A stretch of 34,919 bases of DNA. Origin: Burkholderiaceae bacterium. GTDB lineage: Bacteria > Pseudomonadota > Gammaproteobacteria > Burkholderiales > Burkholderiaceae_C. Of this stretch, positions 16,383 to 23,557 are shown piece by piece. The translations under genes were made by a program, and so were the position numbers. Location: contig SCRU01000021.1 in assembly GCA_004323695.1 (NCBI GenBank), positions 1 to 34,919 of the forward strand, given 5' to 3'. Numbering within the stretch: the first letter of the stretch is position 1; each line of letters begins with the position of its first letter. The notes under the pieces are model-generated. The model was not told where the DNA came from. It ran no database searches and was given only the letters and a program-made list of their open reading frames with translations.

Positions 16383-17064
16383 AAAGGATTGCAATCAGCG
16401 CGCTGAACGAGAACCATTGAAACGCATAGCCATAGTTTGTTTCCACTCCGGTATTGATGGGGGGCCAGTCGCGCTGCAAACCGTCGCTGGGCGCGCCGGT
16501 TTGCAGCACCGTCACGCCAAGCAGCGGCAGACCCGTTTCGATGCGAAATTGCGGCAGATCCAGATTTTGCCGTATCAGGCCCGTGCCAGGCCCCTTGAAC
16601 TGGAAAAGCTTGGACGGAGGCGGGGCAATCCGGCCCTGCACCAGCACCAACCCTGCGGGCGTATCAATCGTGGGCAGTGCGGTACGGTCCATGAAATTGC
16701 GCTGCACCCAGCCGCGCTGGACCAGAATCACGGCGTCGCTGTGCTCCAGCCGCAGCGGCGTGACGACGAAGAAACCCGGCGTCTCGTGCATCTGGCGGTT
16801 ATCCAGATAGACCGTATAGCGGGGCAGCCAGGTGCCCCGCAGCGCAATCCGGCGGTACAGGTTGGTTGCTTCATCTTTAGTAGCTAAAAATTCAGGCGTG
16901 GCAATGGCAGACAGCTTATTTTTCTGATGAATTTCGGTTTGTATCGCCACTTTCTGGGCGGCCCGGGACAACTGCCAGCGGCCCAGCGCCAGCGTGACGC
17001 CGATACCGATCAGCGCGCCCAGCGTCATCAGCCAGAAACGCACAAGCGAGGCGCGCGCAGTCAC
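16321..17064 (-). CDS. SURF1-family cytochrome oxidase assembly protein
   Basis: The 247-residue protein has two membrane helices, one near the N-terminus (LMTLGALIGIGVTLALGRWQLSRA, about 10-33) and one near the C-terminus (YAFQWFSFSALIAILYVWF). Between them is a periplasmic domain with the SURF1 hallmarks VYLDNRQM, PGFFVVTPL and ILVQRGWV. SURF1 binds heme A and helps its insertion into subunit I. I choose the GTG at 17064 because the conserved N-terminal part begins there; the 72 codons upstream are the antisense of the divergent DUF2909 gene. The next in-frame ATG, at 17031, would cut into the first membrane helix. Only 15 bases separate this start from the DUF2909 start on the other strand. 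Confidence 0.9.
   Translation of the reverse strand: MTARASLVRFWLMTLGALIGIGVTLALGRWQLSRAAQKVAIQTEIHQKNKLSAIATPEFLATKDEATNLYRRIALRGTWLPRYTVYLDNRQMHETPGFFVVTPLRLEHSDAVILVQRGWVQRNFMDRTALPTIDTPAGLVLVQGRIAPPPSKLFQFKGPGTGLIRQNLDLPQFRIETGLPLLGVTVLQTGAPSDGLQRDWPPINTGVETNYGYAFQWFSFSALIAILYVWFQIIRRFVAPRRQRPAA
16876..16888. repeat. AT-rich TTTAG/CTAAA inverted repeat inside SURF1
   Basis: TTTAG-TAG-CTAAA lies in an AT-rich patch within the SURF1 gene, encoding the FLATK segment. It belongs with the other AT-rich TAGCTA-type palindromes of the window, though it is the weakest of them. Confidence 0.35.
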
Positions 17065-17066
17065 GG

Positions 17067-17072
17067 GATAAT
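17067..17072 (+). promoter_or_regulatory. -10 element at leaderless spacing before DUF2909
   Basis: GATAAT ends 7 bases before the ATG at 17080 and there is no Shine-Dalgarno. Transcription would start at or next to the A of the start codon. No recognisable -35 element is present. Confidence 0.45.
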
Positions 17073-17079
17073 CGGGTCC

Positions 17080-17307
17080 ATGAAATATCTTGTCATCGTC
17101 GCGTTCATCGCCATCATCGGCAGCCTGGGCTCCGCGCTTTTCTTCATGATGCGCGGCGACAAGACGCAGGACAACGAGCGCCGCAGCCGCAACATGGAAC
17201 GGGCGCTGGCGCTGCGCATCGGGTTTTCGATTTTGCTCTTCGTCTGCATCTTGCTGGCCTGGAAGCTGGGCTATATCCACGCCACCGGCATCGCGCCCGG
17301 CCAGTGA
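17080..17307 (+). CDS. DUF2909 two-helix membrane protein
   Basis: The 75-residue protein consists of two membrane helices (MKYLVIVAFIAIIGSLGSAL and IGFSILLFVCILLAW) joined by a charged loop (RGDKTQDNERRSRNMERAL). It matches the DUF2909 / twin-transmembrane family commonly found in betaproteobacterial oxidase loci. Its function is unknown; the position between ctaE and SURF1 suggests oxidase assembly or stability. It is the only plus-strand gene of the oxidase block. The ATG at 17080 has no Shine-Dalgarno but a GATAAT hexamer 7 bases upstream, consistent with a leaderless message. A good terminator follows. Confidence 0.88.
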   Translation: MKYLVIVAFIAIIGSLGSALFFMMRGDKTQDNERRSRNMERALALRIGFSILLFVCILLAWKLGYIHATGIAPGQ

Positions 17308-17358
17308 TCCGGGCCGGGACCCCCGAAGGCCGCGGGCCGCCGCCGTACAAGTTATCTT

Positions 17359-17377
17359 GCGCCGTGCGGCGCTTTTT
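17359..17377 (+). terminator. intrinsic terminator after DUF2909
   Basis: GCGCC-GTGC-GGCGC forms a 5-bp GC stem with a 4-base loop, directly followed by TTTTT. It lies in the 84-base convergent gap between DUF2909 and ctaE. Confidence 0.8.
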
Positions 17378-17391
17378 CAGGCGGGCGCGGC

Positions 17392-18273
17392 TTACAGCCA
17401 GTAGACAAAGACGTACAAACCGAGCCACACCACGTCGACAAAGTGCCAGTACCACGCCGCGCCTTCGAAACCGAAGTGCTTCTCGGGCGTGAAATGCCCC
17501 TTCATCAGGCGCAGCGTAATGGAGATCAGCATCAGCAGGCCCACGAACACGTGGAAGCCATGAAACCCGGTCAGCATGAAGAATGTCGACCCATACACGC
17601 CGGACGTGAGCTTGAGGTTCATTTCGGTGTACGCGTGGTAGTACTCAAAGCTCTGCACGCACAGGAAGCTTGCACCCAGCAGGATCGTGATCCACATGAA
17701 GGCGATCGTGCGGCCGCGGTGTGCCGAGCGCAGCGCATGGTGGGCGAACGTCACCGTGACGGCCGAGGACAGCAAGAGCGCGGTATTGATGGTCGGTAGC
17801 CAGAACGGCGTCATGGTTCCGAACGGCGCGACAATGTCCGCCGGCGACGCGGTGGCACCGGCCGCAAGCGAAGGCCAGACCCCCTTGAAATTGGGCCACA
17901 GCAGCGCGTTTTCCACATTCGCCAGCGTCGGCACCGAGTGCTCGTGCGCCCACCACAGGGCCGTGAAGAAGGCACCGAAGAACATCACCTCGGTGAAAAT
18001 GAACCAGCTCATGCTCCAGCGGAACGACAGGTCGTTCTTGTGGCCGTACTGGCCGCCTTCACTCTCCAGGATCGCGTCGCGAAACCACAGGAACAGCACA
18101 CACAGCAGCCACAGGACCCCGAAAATAAAGACATATTCGCCCCAGTCTCGTTCGTTGATCCACTGGCTGGCGCCGAAGATCACGCACAACAGGCCGAATG
18201 CGGCAAACGCCGGGTGGCTCGATGGGGAGGGCACGAAGTAGTAAGGCTTTGCGCTGGCGGGGGTTGAACTCAT
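17392..18273 (-). CDS. ctaE: cytochrome c oxidase subunit III
   Basis: The 293-residue protein is subunit III of the aa3 oxidase, a seven-helix inner-membrane protein that stabilises the D proton channel of subunit I. Hallmarks are the N-terminal YYFVPSPSSHPAFAAFGL, the glutamate-containing helix SWFIFTEVMFFGAFF, the FEYYHA segment, TGFHGFHVFVG, and the C-terminal AAWYWHFVDVVWL. An AGGAG Shine-Dalgarno precedes the ATG at 18273. It is the last gene of the ctaC-ctaD-small-ctaG-DUF2970-ctaE run, starting 51 bases after the DUF2970 stop. Confidence 0.97.
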   Translation of the reverse strand: MSSTPASAKPYYFVPSPSSHPAFAAFGLLCVIFGASQWINERDWGEYVFIFGVLWLLCVLFLWFRDAILESEGGQYGHKNDLSFRWSMSWFIFTEVMFFGAFFTALWWAHEHSVPTLANVENALLWPNFKGVWPSLAAGATASPADIVAPFGTMTPFWLPTINTALLLSSAVTVTFAHHALRSAHRGRTIAFMWITILLGASFLCVQSFEYYHAYTEMNLKLTSGVYGSTFFMLTGFHGFHVFVGLLMLISITLRLMKGHFTPEKHFGFEGAAWYWHFVDVVWLGLYVFVYWL

Positions 18274-18324
18274 ATCAGCTCCTGAATCTTCCGAATTGTC
18301 TCTGGATTTCTAATAATGGGGGCC

Positions 18325-18546
18325 CTACTGGGGCACGACCCAGTGAACGATGACGATCAGCATGACGACGATGACGATCACGGCCGCGATCGCCGCTCCA
18401 ACCACCTGAAGCGGGCTCACCCGCGCCAGGTCATCCTGGGAATCGGCTTTTTTGCGGATACCCAGGAACGCCCAGCCAATCATCTTGAGGCTGCGCAGCA
18501 GCGAACCTTCGGGCCGCATGACGGGCAAGGTCGCGGGCTCGGTCAT
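18325..18546 (-). CDS. DUF2970 single-helix membrane protein
   Basis: The 73-residue protein has a basic N-terminal half containing LKMIGWAFLGIRKKA, the DUF2970 signature, and one C-terminal membrane helix (VVGAAIAAVIVIVVMLIVIVHW). Such proteins are typical passengers of betaproteobacterial cytochrome oxidase operons; function is unknown. Its ATG overlaps the ctaG stop codon (ATGA), so it is translationally coupled to ctaG. The longer frame upstream is the antisense-free overlap with ctaG and is not used. Confidence 0.9.
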   Translation of the reverse strand: MTEPATLPVMRPEGSLLRSLKMIGWAFLGIRKKADSQDDLARVSPLQVVGAAIAAVIVIVVMLIVIVHWVVPQ

Positions 18547-19166
18547 GAGAGCCTGCTCCGGACGTCCGCATAGCTGCCGGCGTCGGCTGACACACCCGGC
18601 GCGGGCAGCATCCTGGCGCCCACTTCGAAAAATGTGTAGGACAGCGTCACCGTGTCCACATCCCTGGGCAGCTTGGGATCGATCACGAACACGACCGGCC
18701 ACTCCTTCTTTTCACCGGCATCGAGCGTCCACTGGTTGAAGCAGAAACACTCCACTTTTTGGAAATACCCGGCGGCCTGGGACGGCGCATAGCTCGGGAT
18801 GGCCTGCGCCGTCGTGCGCTGCTTCTCGTTGTTCCGGAACTCGTACATCACGGTCGTGAGCGCGCCGGGATGAACCTCTACCGAGCGCTGGGCCGGCTGG
18901 AACGACCAGGCGCCGCGCGCGTTCGCATCGAAGATCACGGTCACGGTACGGCTCGCGTCAACCTGGCTGTTCAGCGGCGAGCCCGCGCCGGTGCTGCGAG
19001 CCACCAGATTGGGCACTTCCTGTTCACTGCGCGCCAGGATATTCACGCCCGTTGCCTCGCAGATGGCCCGGTAAATCGGAACCAGTGCGTAGCCGAAGGC
19101 GAACATGGCGACGGCAACCACCGCCAGCTTGCCGACCATCTTGACGTTTTCCCGGCGGATGCTCAT
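18543..19166 (-). CDS. ctaG: cytochrome c oxidase assembly protein CtaG (Cox11)
   Basis: The 207-residue protein has one N-terminal membrane helix (about 12-32) and a periplasmic immunoglobulin-like domain with the copper-binding motif CFCF (residues 140-143). The conserved cysteine near the membrane (Cys36 in YRAICEATG) is present. Cox11 delivers copper to the CuB centre of subunit I. The ATG at 19166 lies 13 bases after the stop of the 35-residue gene. It overlaps DUF2970 by an ATGA at its end. Confidence 0.96.
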   Translation of the reverse strand: MSIRRENVKMVGKLAVVAVAMFAFGYALVPIYRAICEATGVNILARSEQEVPNLVARSTGAGSPLNSQVDASRTVTVIFDANARGAWSFQPAQRSVEVHPGALTTVMYEFRNNEKQRTTAQAIPSYAPSQAAGYFQKVECFCFNQWTLDAGEKKEWPVVFVIDPKLPRDVDTVTLSYTFFEVGARMLPAPGVSADAGSYADVRSRLS

Positions 19167-19179
19167 GGCGACGGGCGGC

Positions 19180-19287
19180 TCACTTCAAAAGAGCCTGATT
19201 GACCATCACGCCTACAAAAAAAACGAACGCCACGCCCGCCAGGATCAGCGCCAGGCGAAGATTGCTTTTCTTTTGCTCAGGTGTCAT
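19180..19287 (-). CDS. 35-residue cytochrome oxidase small assembly protein
   Basis: A 35-codon frame starting ATG ACA CCT GAG CAA and ending AAG TGA encodes a basic N-terminus (MTPEQKKSNLR) and one membrane helix (LALILAGVAFVFFVGVMV). It lies in the same direction between ctaD (11 bases upstream) and ctaG (13 bases downstream), filling the gap fully. Betaproteobacterial oxidase operons often carry such a one-helix protein at this place, annotated as a small assembly protein; the role itself is not established. It is too short for standard gene calling thresholds. No strong Shine-Dalgarno is visible, so translation may depend on coupling to ctaD. Confidence 0.8.
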   Translation of the reverse strand: MTPEQKKSNLRLALILAGVAFVFFVGVMVNQALLK

Positions 19288-19297
19288 GACGGTGCGT

Positions 19298-20926
19298 TCA
19301 CCCGATGATGCGTGTCGCGGTCGGATCCAGCTTGGGCGGCGTCTCGAACGTGTGGAAAGGCGCGGGTGACGGCACCTCCCATTCGAGGCCTTCGGCGCCT
19401 TCCCACGGGTTCTGCGGCGCCTTTTCGCCCTTGCCCCGCATGGTCGGCAGCACCACGAAAGCGAAGAAATAGACTTGCGCGAGCCCGAACAGGAGCGCGC
19501 CGATGGAAACGATCATGTTCAAGTCGGCAAACTGCGCCGGATAGTCCGCATAGCGGCGCGGCATGCCCGCCAGACCGAGGAAGTGCATCGGGAAGAACGC
19601 CAGGTTGAACGAGATCAGCGACCACCAGAAGTGAATCTTGCCGCGCGTCTCGTTGTACATCACGCCGGTCCATTTGGGACACCAGTAGTAGTACCCGGCG
19701 AACATGGCGAACAACGCGGCCGCCACCAGCACGTAGTGGAAATGGGCCACCACGTAGTAGGTACCGTGCAACTGCAGATCAACCGGCGCCAGCGCCAGGA
19801 TCAGGCCGCTGAAACCCCCGATGACGAACACGAAGATGAAACCGACCGCGAACAGCATGGGGGTCTCGAACGTCATCGAGCCGCGCCACATGGTGGCGGT
19901 CCAGTTGAACACCTTGACCGCCGTCGGCACTGCGATCAGCATGGTGGAGTACATGAAGAACAGCTGCCCCGTCACAGGCATGCCCGTGGCAAACATGTGG
20001 TGTGCCCAGACGATGAAGCTCAGGATCGCGATCGACGCGATCGCATACACCATCGAGGTATAGCCAAACAGCTTCTTGCGCGAGAACGCCGGTATCACCT
20101 GGCTGATGATGCCGAACGCCGGCAGGATCATGATGTACACCTCGGGGTGACCAAAGAACCAGAAGATGTGCTGGTACATGATCGGGTCGCCGCCGTTGGC
20201 CGCATTGAAGAAGCTGGTGCCGAAATGCCGGTCCGTAAGCGTCATGGTGACCGCGCCCGCCAACACCGGCATCACCGCGACCAGCAGGTAGGCGGTGATC
20301 AGCCAGGCCCAGCAGAACATCGGCATTTTCATCAGCTTCATGCCGGGTGCGCGCATGTTCAGGATGGTCACGATGATGTTGATCGACCCCATGATCGAGG
20401 AGGCACCCATCAGGTGGATCGCAAAAATCGTCGAATCCATCGACATGCCCATCTGCAGCGACAGCGGGGCATACATCGTCCAGCCGGTCGCGGGCGCACC
20501 GCCGGGCATGAAAAATCCGCCTACCAGCATCAGGGCCGCCGGAATCAGCAGCCAGAAGCTGAAGTTGTTCATGCGGGCGAACGCCATGTCGGAGGCACCG
20601 ACCTGCAGCGGCACCATCCAGTTCGCGAACCCCACAAACGCCGGCATGATGGCGCCGAAGATCATGATCAGGCCGTGCATGGTCGTGAGCTGGTTGAAGA
20701 ACTCGGGGCTGAAGAATTGCGCCCCCGGCTCGGACAGTTCGAGGCGAATCAGCATCGCCAGGACACCGCCCACGAGGAACATGGTGGACGCGAACACCAG
20801 GTACATCGTGCCGATGTCCTTGTGGTTGGTCGCGTACACCCAGCGCCTCCAGCCCGTCGGGGCATGGGCATGGTGGTCGTCATGCGCATGGTCGCCGGGC
20901 GCGTGGTTGTCCAGAACTGCACTCAT
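19298..20926 (-). CDS. ctaD: cytochrome c oxidase subunit I
   Basis: The 542-residue protein is the catalytic twelve-helix subunit of an A-type aa3 oxidase. It has the helix VI motif GHPEVYIMILP, whose Glu marks the A1 subgroup and whose His and Tyr form the CuB/cross-link pair. Other CuB ligands are in WAHHMFATGMP, the K-channel lysine is in PTAVKVFNW, and the heme ligands are in VAHFHYVL and in the early TTMHGLIMIF. The N-terminus is histidine-rich (DHAHDDHHAHAP), which could bind metal. AAGGA precedes the ATG at 20926. It lies 44 bases after ctaC and before the small assembly gene. Confidence 0.98.
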   Translation of the reverse strand: MSAVLDNHAPGDHAHDDHHAHAPTGWRRWVYATNHKDIGTMYLVFASTMFLVGGVLAMLIRLELSEPGAQFFSPEFFNQLTTMHGLIMIFGAIMPAFVGFANWMVPLQVGASDMAFARMNNFSFWLLIPAALMLVGGFFMPGGAPATGWTMYAPLSLQMGMSMDSTIFAIHLMGASSIMGSINIIVTILNMRAPGMKLMKMPMFCWAWLITAYLLVAVMPVLAGAVTMTLTDRHFGTSFFNAANGGDPIMYQHIFWFFGHPEVYIMILPAFGIISQVIPAFSRKKLFGYTSMVYAIASIAILSFIVWAHHMFATGMPVTGQLFFMYSTMLIAVPTAVKVFNWTATMWRGSMTFETPMLFAVGFIFVFVIGGFSGLILALAPVDLQLHGTYYVVAHFHYVLVAAALFAMFAGYYYWCPKWTGVMYNETRGKIHFWWSLISFNLAFFPMHFLGLAGMPRRYADYPAQFADLNMIVSIGALLFGLAQVYFFAFVVLPTMRGKGEKAPQNPWEGAEGLEWEVPSPAPFHTFETPPKLDPTATRIIG

Positions 20927-20970
20927 GGTGATTTCCTTCTCAATACTTTTTCAATGACTTCCTGGCGACT

Positions 20971-21894
20971 TCAACTGCGGCTCGGCTTGACATCCACCGT
21001 CTTGCTGCCGGTCAGCGCCGAAACCTTGTCGGGGCCCACTGGCGCACCGGCCAGCGCCTTGTGCTCGGTGGCAACCCACGCGGTGTAGTCCGCCGCGCTC
21101 AGCACCCTGACCTCAATGGGCATGTAGGCATGCTCCTTGCCACACAGTTCGGTGCACGAGCCGTAGAAGGTGCCGATCTTGTCGGCCTTGAACCAGGTAT
21201 CGCGCACGAAGCCGGGGATGGCGTCCTGCTTGACACCGAACGCCGGGACCGAGAAGGAGTGAATGACATCGTTGGAGGTCGTGATGATGCGCACTTTCTT
21301 GTTCACCGGTACCACCAGCGGATGATCGACGGCGAGCAGATAGTCATCCGGAAACGGCCCCTTGAAGCCGGTTCCGGACAATTCGCGCATGCCCGGCTTG
21401 AGTCTGGAGATAAAGTCGATGCCCTGCCCCTCGCCCTTGAGATAGTCGTAGCCCCACATCCACTGGTAGCCGGTCACCTTGATCGTCAAATCCGCGTTGG
21501 TCGTGTCTTTTTCCGCGACGATGACCTTGGTGGCGGGCAGCGCCACCAGGATCAGGATGATGAAGGGTACGATAGTCCAGGCAATCTCGACCGCGGTCGA
21601 CTCGTGAAAGGTGGCCGCCTTGTGGCCCACCGACTTGCGGTGTTTCCAGATGGAATAGAACATCACGCCGAACACGCCCACGAAAATCACGGCGCACACG
21701 ATCATCAAGCCATTATTGAGCCAGTGCTGCTCTTGCGCGATTTTGGAGGCCGCGGGCTGCAGGTCGAACTCCCACACCGAAGGCCCCCCCGGCAGGTTGC
21801 CCACCGCATGCGCCGCCGTGCTGGCCCAGGCCGCCAGCAGGACGAAGGGAATTCGAAGACAGGAAACCAGCTTGTTGGAGATGTTTTTGATCAT
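20971..21894 (-). CDS. ctaC: cytochrome c oxidase subunit II
   Basis: The 307-residue protein has a signal peptide ending at about AHA-30, two membrane helices (about 63-82 and 103-122) and the periplasmic CuA domain. The CuA ligands are His212 (IHSFSVPAFG), Cys247, Cys251, His255 and Met258 in GSCTELCGKEHAYMPI. The aromatic electron-entry patch GYQWMWGYDY is present. There is no fused cytochrome c domain, so an external cytochrome c must donate electrons. A GAAG sequence upstream of the ATG at 21894 may act as ribosome binding site. It is preceded by DUF2244 on the same strand with a 92-base gap. Confidence 0.97.
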   Translation of the reverse strand: MIKNISNKLVSCLRIPFVLLAAWASTAAHAVGNLPGGPSVWEFDLQPAASKIAQEQHWLNNGLMIVCAVIFVGVFGVMFYSIWKHRKSVGHKAATFHESTAVEIAWTIVPFIILILVALPATKVIVAEKDTTNADLTIKVTGYQWMWGYDYLKGEGQGIDFISRLKPGMRELSGTGFKGPFPDDYLLAVDHPLVVPVNKKVRIITTSNDVIHSFSVPAFGVKQDAIPGFVRDTWFKADKIGTFYGSCTELCGKEHAYMPIEVRVLSAADYTAWVATEHKALAGAPVGPDKVSALTGSKTVDVKPSRS

Positions 21895-21986
21895 GTTCAG
21901 TTCTTCATTGTCTCAATTAAACCAATCTTGCTTTCCATCGCCATGGGCCGCGGTCACCACGCCGCGCCCGCGTTGCCAGGCCCGCC

Positions 21987-22463
21987 TCACGCGCCACGCA
22001 ACGCCATCCTGATCTCGCGCGCCAGGGCCGGACGCAACTCGGGGCGCACGTAGCGCCCCACCTGAACCGTGCGTCCCTGACCCGACACCTCGATCAACGA
22101 CCTGTCATCGGTCCGGGGTTCGACGCGAACCCAGTCCCGGTTGAATTCCGCGCGCTCGAGTTTGCCGGCGTTCTCCAGCTCGACCACCAGTTGCGCACCC
22201 TGCAGGGAAATCTTCTCGCCATCGGTGGCATGGCGGGCGTACACCCAGAACGCCGCGCCAACGACCAGCAACTCCAGCCAGGCAAACGGCATGATCAGCG
22301 TAGCGCCCCTGAACCAGAACACGCCACTGATGCCGAAAGACAGAACGCAGAGCGAGGCGTACACCCAAGCCAGTTCGACCGGGGACACCGAGCAGTTGCG
22401 CCTCAGGAACCACTGAACATTCTGGCCCTGAATCGTTGCGAAGCGAAACACCAAGTTAGACAC
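21987..22463 (-). CDS. DUF2244 membrane protein
   Basis: The protein (about 158 residues) begins with the family motif WFLRRNCSVSP, has two membrane helices (LAWVYASLCVLSFGISGVFW and FAWLELLVVGAAFWVYA), and ends in a cytoplasmic beta domain containing FNRDWVRVEP and QVGRYVRPELR. This is the DUF2244 layout; function unknown, but it is often placed next to ctaC. The start is uncertain: a GTG at 22463 and another at 22451 both lie shortly before the conserved region, and neither has a Shine-Dalgarno; a TTG at 22487 is also possible. Confidence 0.82.
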   Translation of the reverse strand: MSNLVFRFATIQGQNVQWFLRRNCSVSPVELAWVYASLCVLSFGISGVFWFRGATLIMPFAWLELLVVGAAFWVYARHATDGEKISLQGAQLVVELENAGKLERAEFNRDWVRVEPRTDDRSLIEVSGQGRTVQVGRYVRPELRPALAREIRMALRGA

Positions 22464-22550
22464 GCGCCAAGTCCATCGACCTGCCAATTCGCCAGCCAGC
22501 GCCAGCGCGGCATAAAACCCGGGGACATTCCCTGAAATCCACTCGCGCAG

Positions 22551-22556
22551 ATTGTA
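22551..22556 (-). promoter_or_regulatory. candidate -10 element upstream of DUF2244 and the oxidase genes
   Basis: TACAAT on the minus strand lies about 88 bases upstream of the DUF2244 start, in the gap after the BioC-like gene. I find no convincing -35 hexamer at 16-18 bases. An imperfect inverted repeat (22569-22591) lies just upstream. Confidence 0.35.
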
Positions 22557-22599
22557 GCCGACGCCCTGATCACCCTGACGGCGTCAGAGTGAGGGTTTC

Positions 22600-23508
22600 T
22601 CAGGACGACTGCAGCTTTTTGCGTCGATGCAACGCGGCGCGCATTTCGTCGAGCGTGAGAACGGTTTCCGTCTGGATCGGCAGGCGCGGCGCGGGCTTGA
22701 GGGCGTGTCCGTAAATGATCTCGAATGTCAGCGTGAGTCGTCCCTGCTGGTGCGCATCGGCCAGCCGCGCGCTCATTTCCTGCTGCAGCTGCTGGTGCCA
22801 GCGCCGGCCCCGCAATGCGGCGAAGCGCGCGGGATGCAGGTTGCGGCCAAGCTCGCGCAACTCCTGCAACAGCCGCTGCGGTGTCTCGTAGGTCAGCGTG
22901 ATGCGCTCCATGTCCATCACCGGCTCGGCAAAGCCGGCATGCACCAGCATGTCGCCCCAGTCATGCATGTCAGTGAACTCATGCCCGCAGGGCGGCCAGC
23001 CGAGCGCGTCGTACAGCGCGCGCAGTTCACGCAGGGTGTCGGGCCCGAGACAGGAGAACATCAGAAATCCGTCCGTCGCCAACGCGCGATGCCATTGCGC
23101 GATCAGCGCCTCGGGATCGGCTGCATCGTGCAGCGCCATATTCGCCCAAAGCATCTGCACACTGGCGTCGGGTGGCATCCCGAAGCGCGTGGGCGCGCTT
23201 CCCCAGCCGGCCGGGTTCCACCAGGGTTTCACTATTGATTTTATAGCTGCCTTCGCCCTCTGTGTACCGGCTTCCACTACAAAACACTCGGTATTCGGGT
23301 AGCGGCGCGCGAGCAGTGCATGGGCTTGCAGACCGCCGCGCACCGGTGCCCAGTGCGCCCAGCGCGCGGGCTGCAGCCGGATCCACTGCAGCCGGTCTTC
23401 CATGCGCCGCGCCACCTCTTCATGCAGCCAGGGCGAAACCGCGGGAGCCGTCCCGACCCAGCGCGCGGCGGCAAGAGGGTCGATCGTGGGAGGATGTGCT
23501 GGTGGCAT
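22600..23508 (-). CDS. BioC-like methyltransferase with a worn SAM-binding motif
   Basis: The 302-residue protein resembles malonyl-ACP O-methyltransferase BioC, especially in its second half (CLGPDTLRELRALYDALG, FTDMHDWGDMLVHAGF, then MDMERITLTY). BioC masks malonyl-ACP as a methyl ester to begin biotin synthesis. However, the region that should contain the glycine-rich SAM motif (DxGxGxG) reads APVRGGLQAHALLARRYP, without that pattern. An insertion-like segment (AKAAIKSIVKPWW) follows, encoded in part by an AT-rich palindrome. It may be a BioC variant or a relative with a different role. The ATG at 23508 is 49 bases from the divergent comF start. No other bio gene is in the window. Confidence 0.7.
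   Translation of the reverse strand: MPPAHPPTIDPLAAARWVGTAPAVSPWLHEEVARRMEDRLQWIRLQPARWAHWAPVRGGLQAHALLARRYPNTECFVVEAGTQRAKAAIKSIVKPWWNPAGWGSAPTRFGMPPDASVQMLWANMALHDAADPEALIAQWHRALATDGFLMFSCLGPDTLRELRALYDALGWPPCGHEFTDMHDWGDMLVHAGFAEPVMDMERITLTYETPQRLLQELRELGRNLHPARFAALRGRRWHQQLQQEMSARLADAHQQGRLTLTFEIIYGHALKPAPRLPIQTETVLTLDEMRAALHRRKKLQSS
23232..23246. repeat. AT-rich CTAT/ATAG element inside the BioC-like gene
   Basis: CTAT-TGATTTT-ATAG, followed by GCTGC, encodes the AAIKSIV segment. This AT-rich patch sits in a GC-rich gene and is part of the window's group of GCTAT-type palindromes. Confidence 0.45.
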
Positions 23509-23545
23509 GAAAGTGCGTGCGGCCTGCGAACAGCGGCGTCGCGAG

Positions 23546-23551
23546 TATATT
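23546..23551 (+). promoter_or_regulatory. -10 element at leaderless spacing before comF
   Basis: TATATT ends 6 bases before the comF ATG at 23558, with no Shine-Dalgarno between them. The expected transcription start is the start codon itself. No clear -35 element. Confidence 0.5.
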
Positions 23552-23557
23552 GATTCG

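Noticed and set aside
15648-17064. Mobile element or recent gene transfer inside the oxidase locus
   Set aside because: Gene order and composition are as expected for a betaproteobacterial oxidase locus; no transposase, direct repeats or tRNA are seen.
19475-21088. 537-codon frame antisense to ctaD and the ctaC end
   Set aside because: Its histidine/arginine/glutamate-rich composition mirrors the membrane-helix codons of ctaD; no start signal.
22398-22523. 41-codon frame (MSPGFMPRW...) overlapping the DUF2244 start in another frame
   Set aside because: No ribosome binding site, odd tryptophan-rich composition, and overlap with a real gene.
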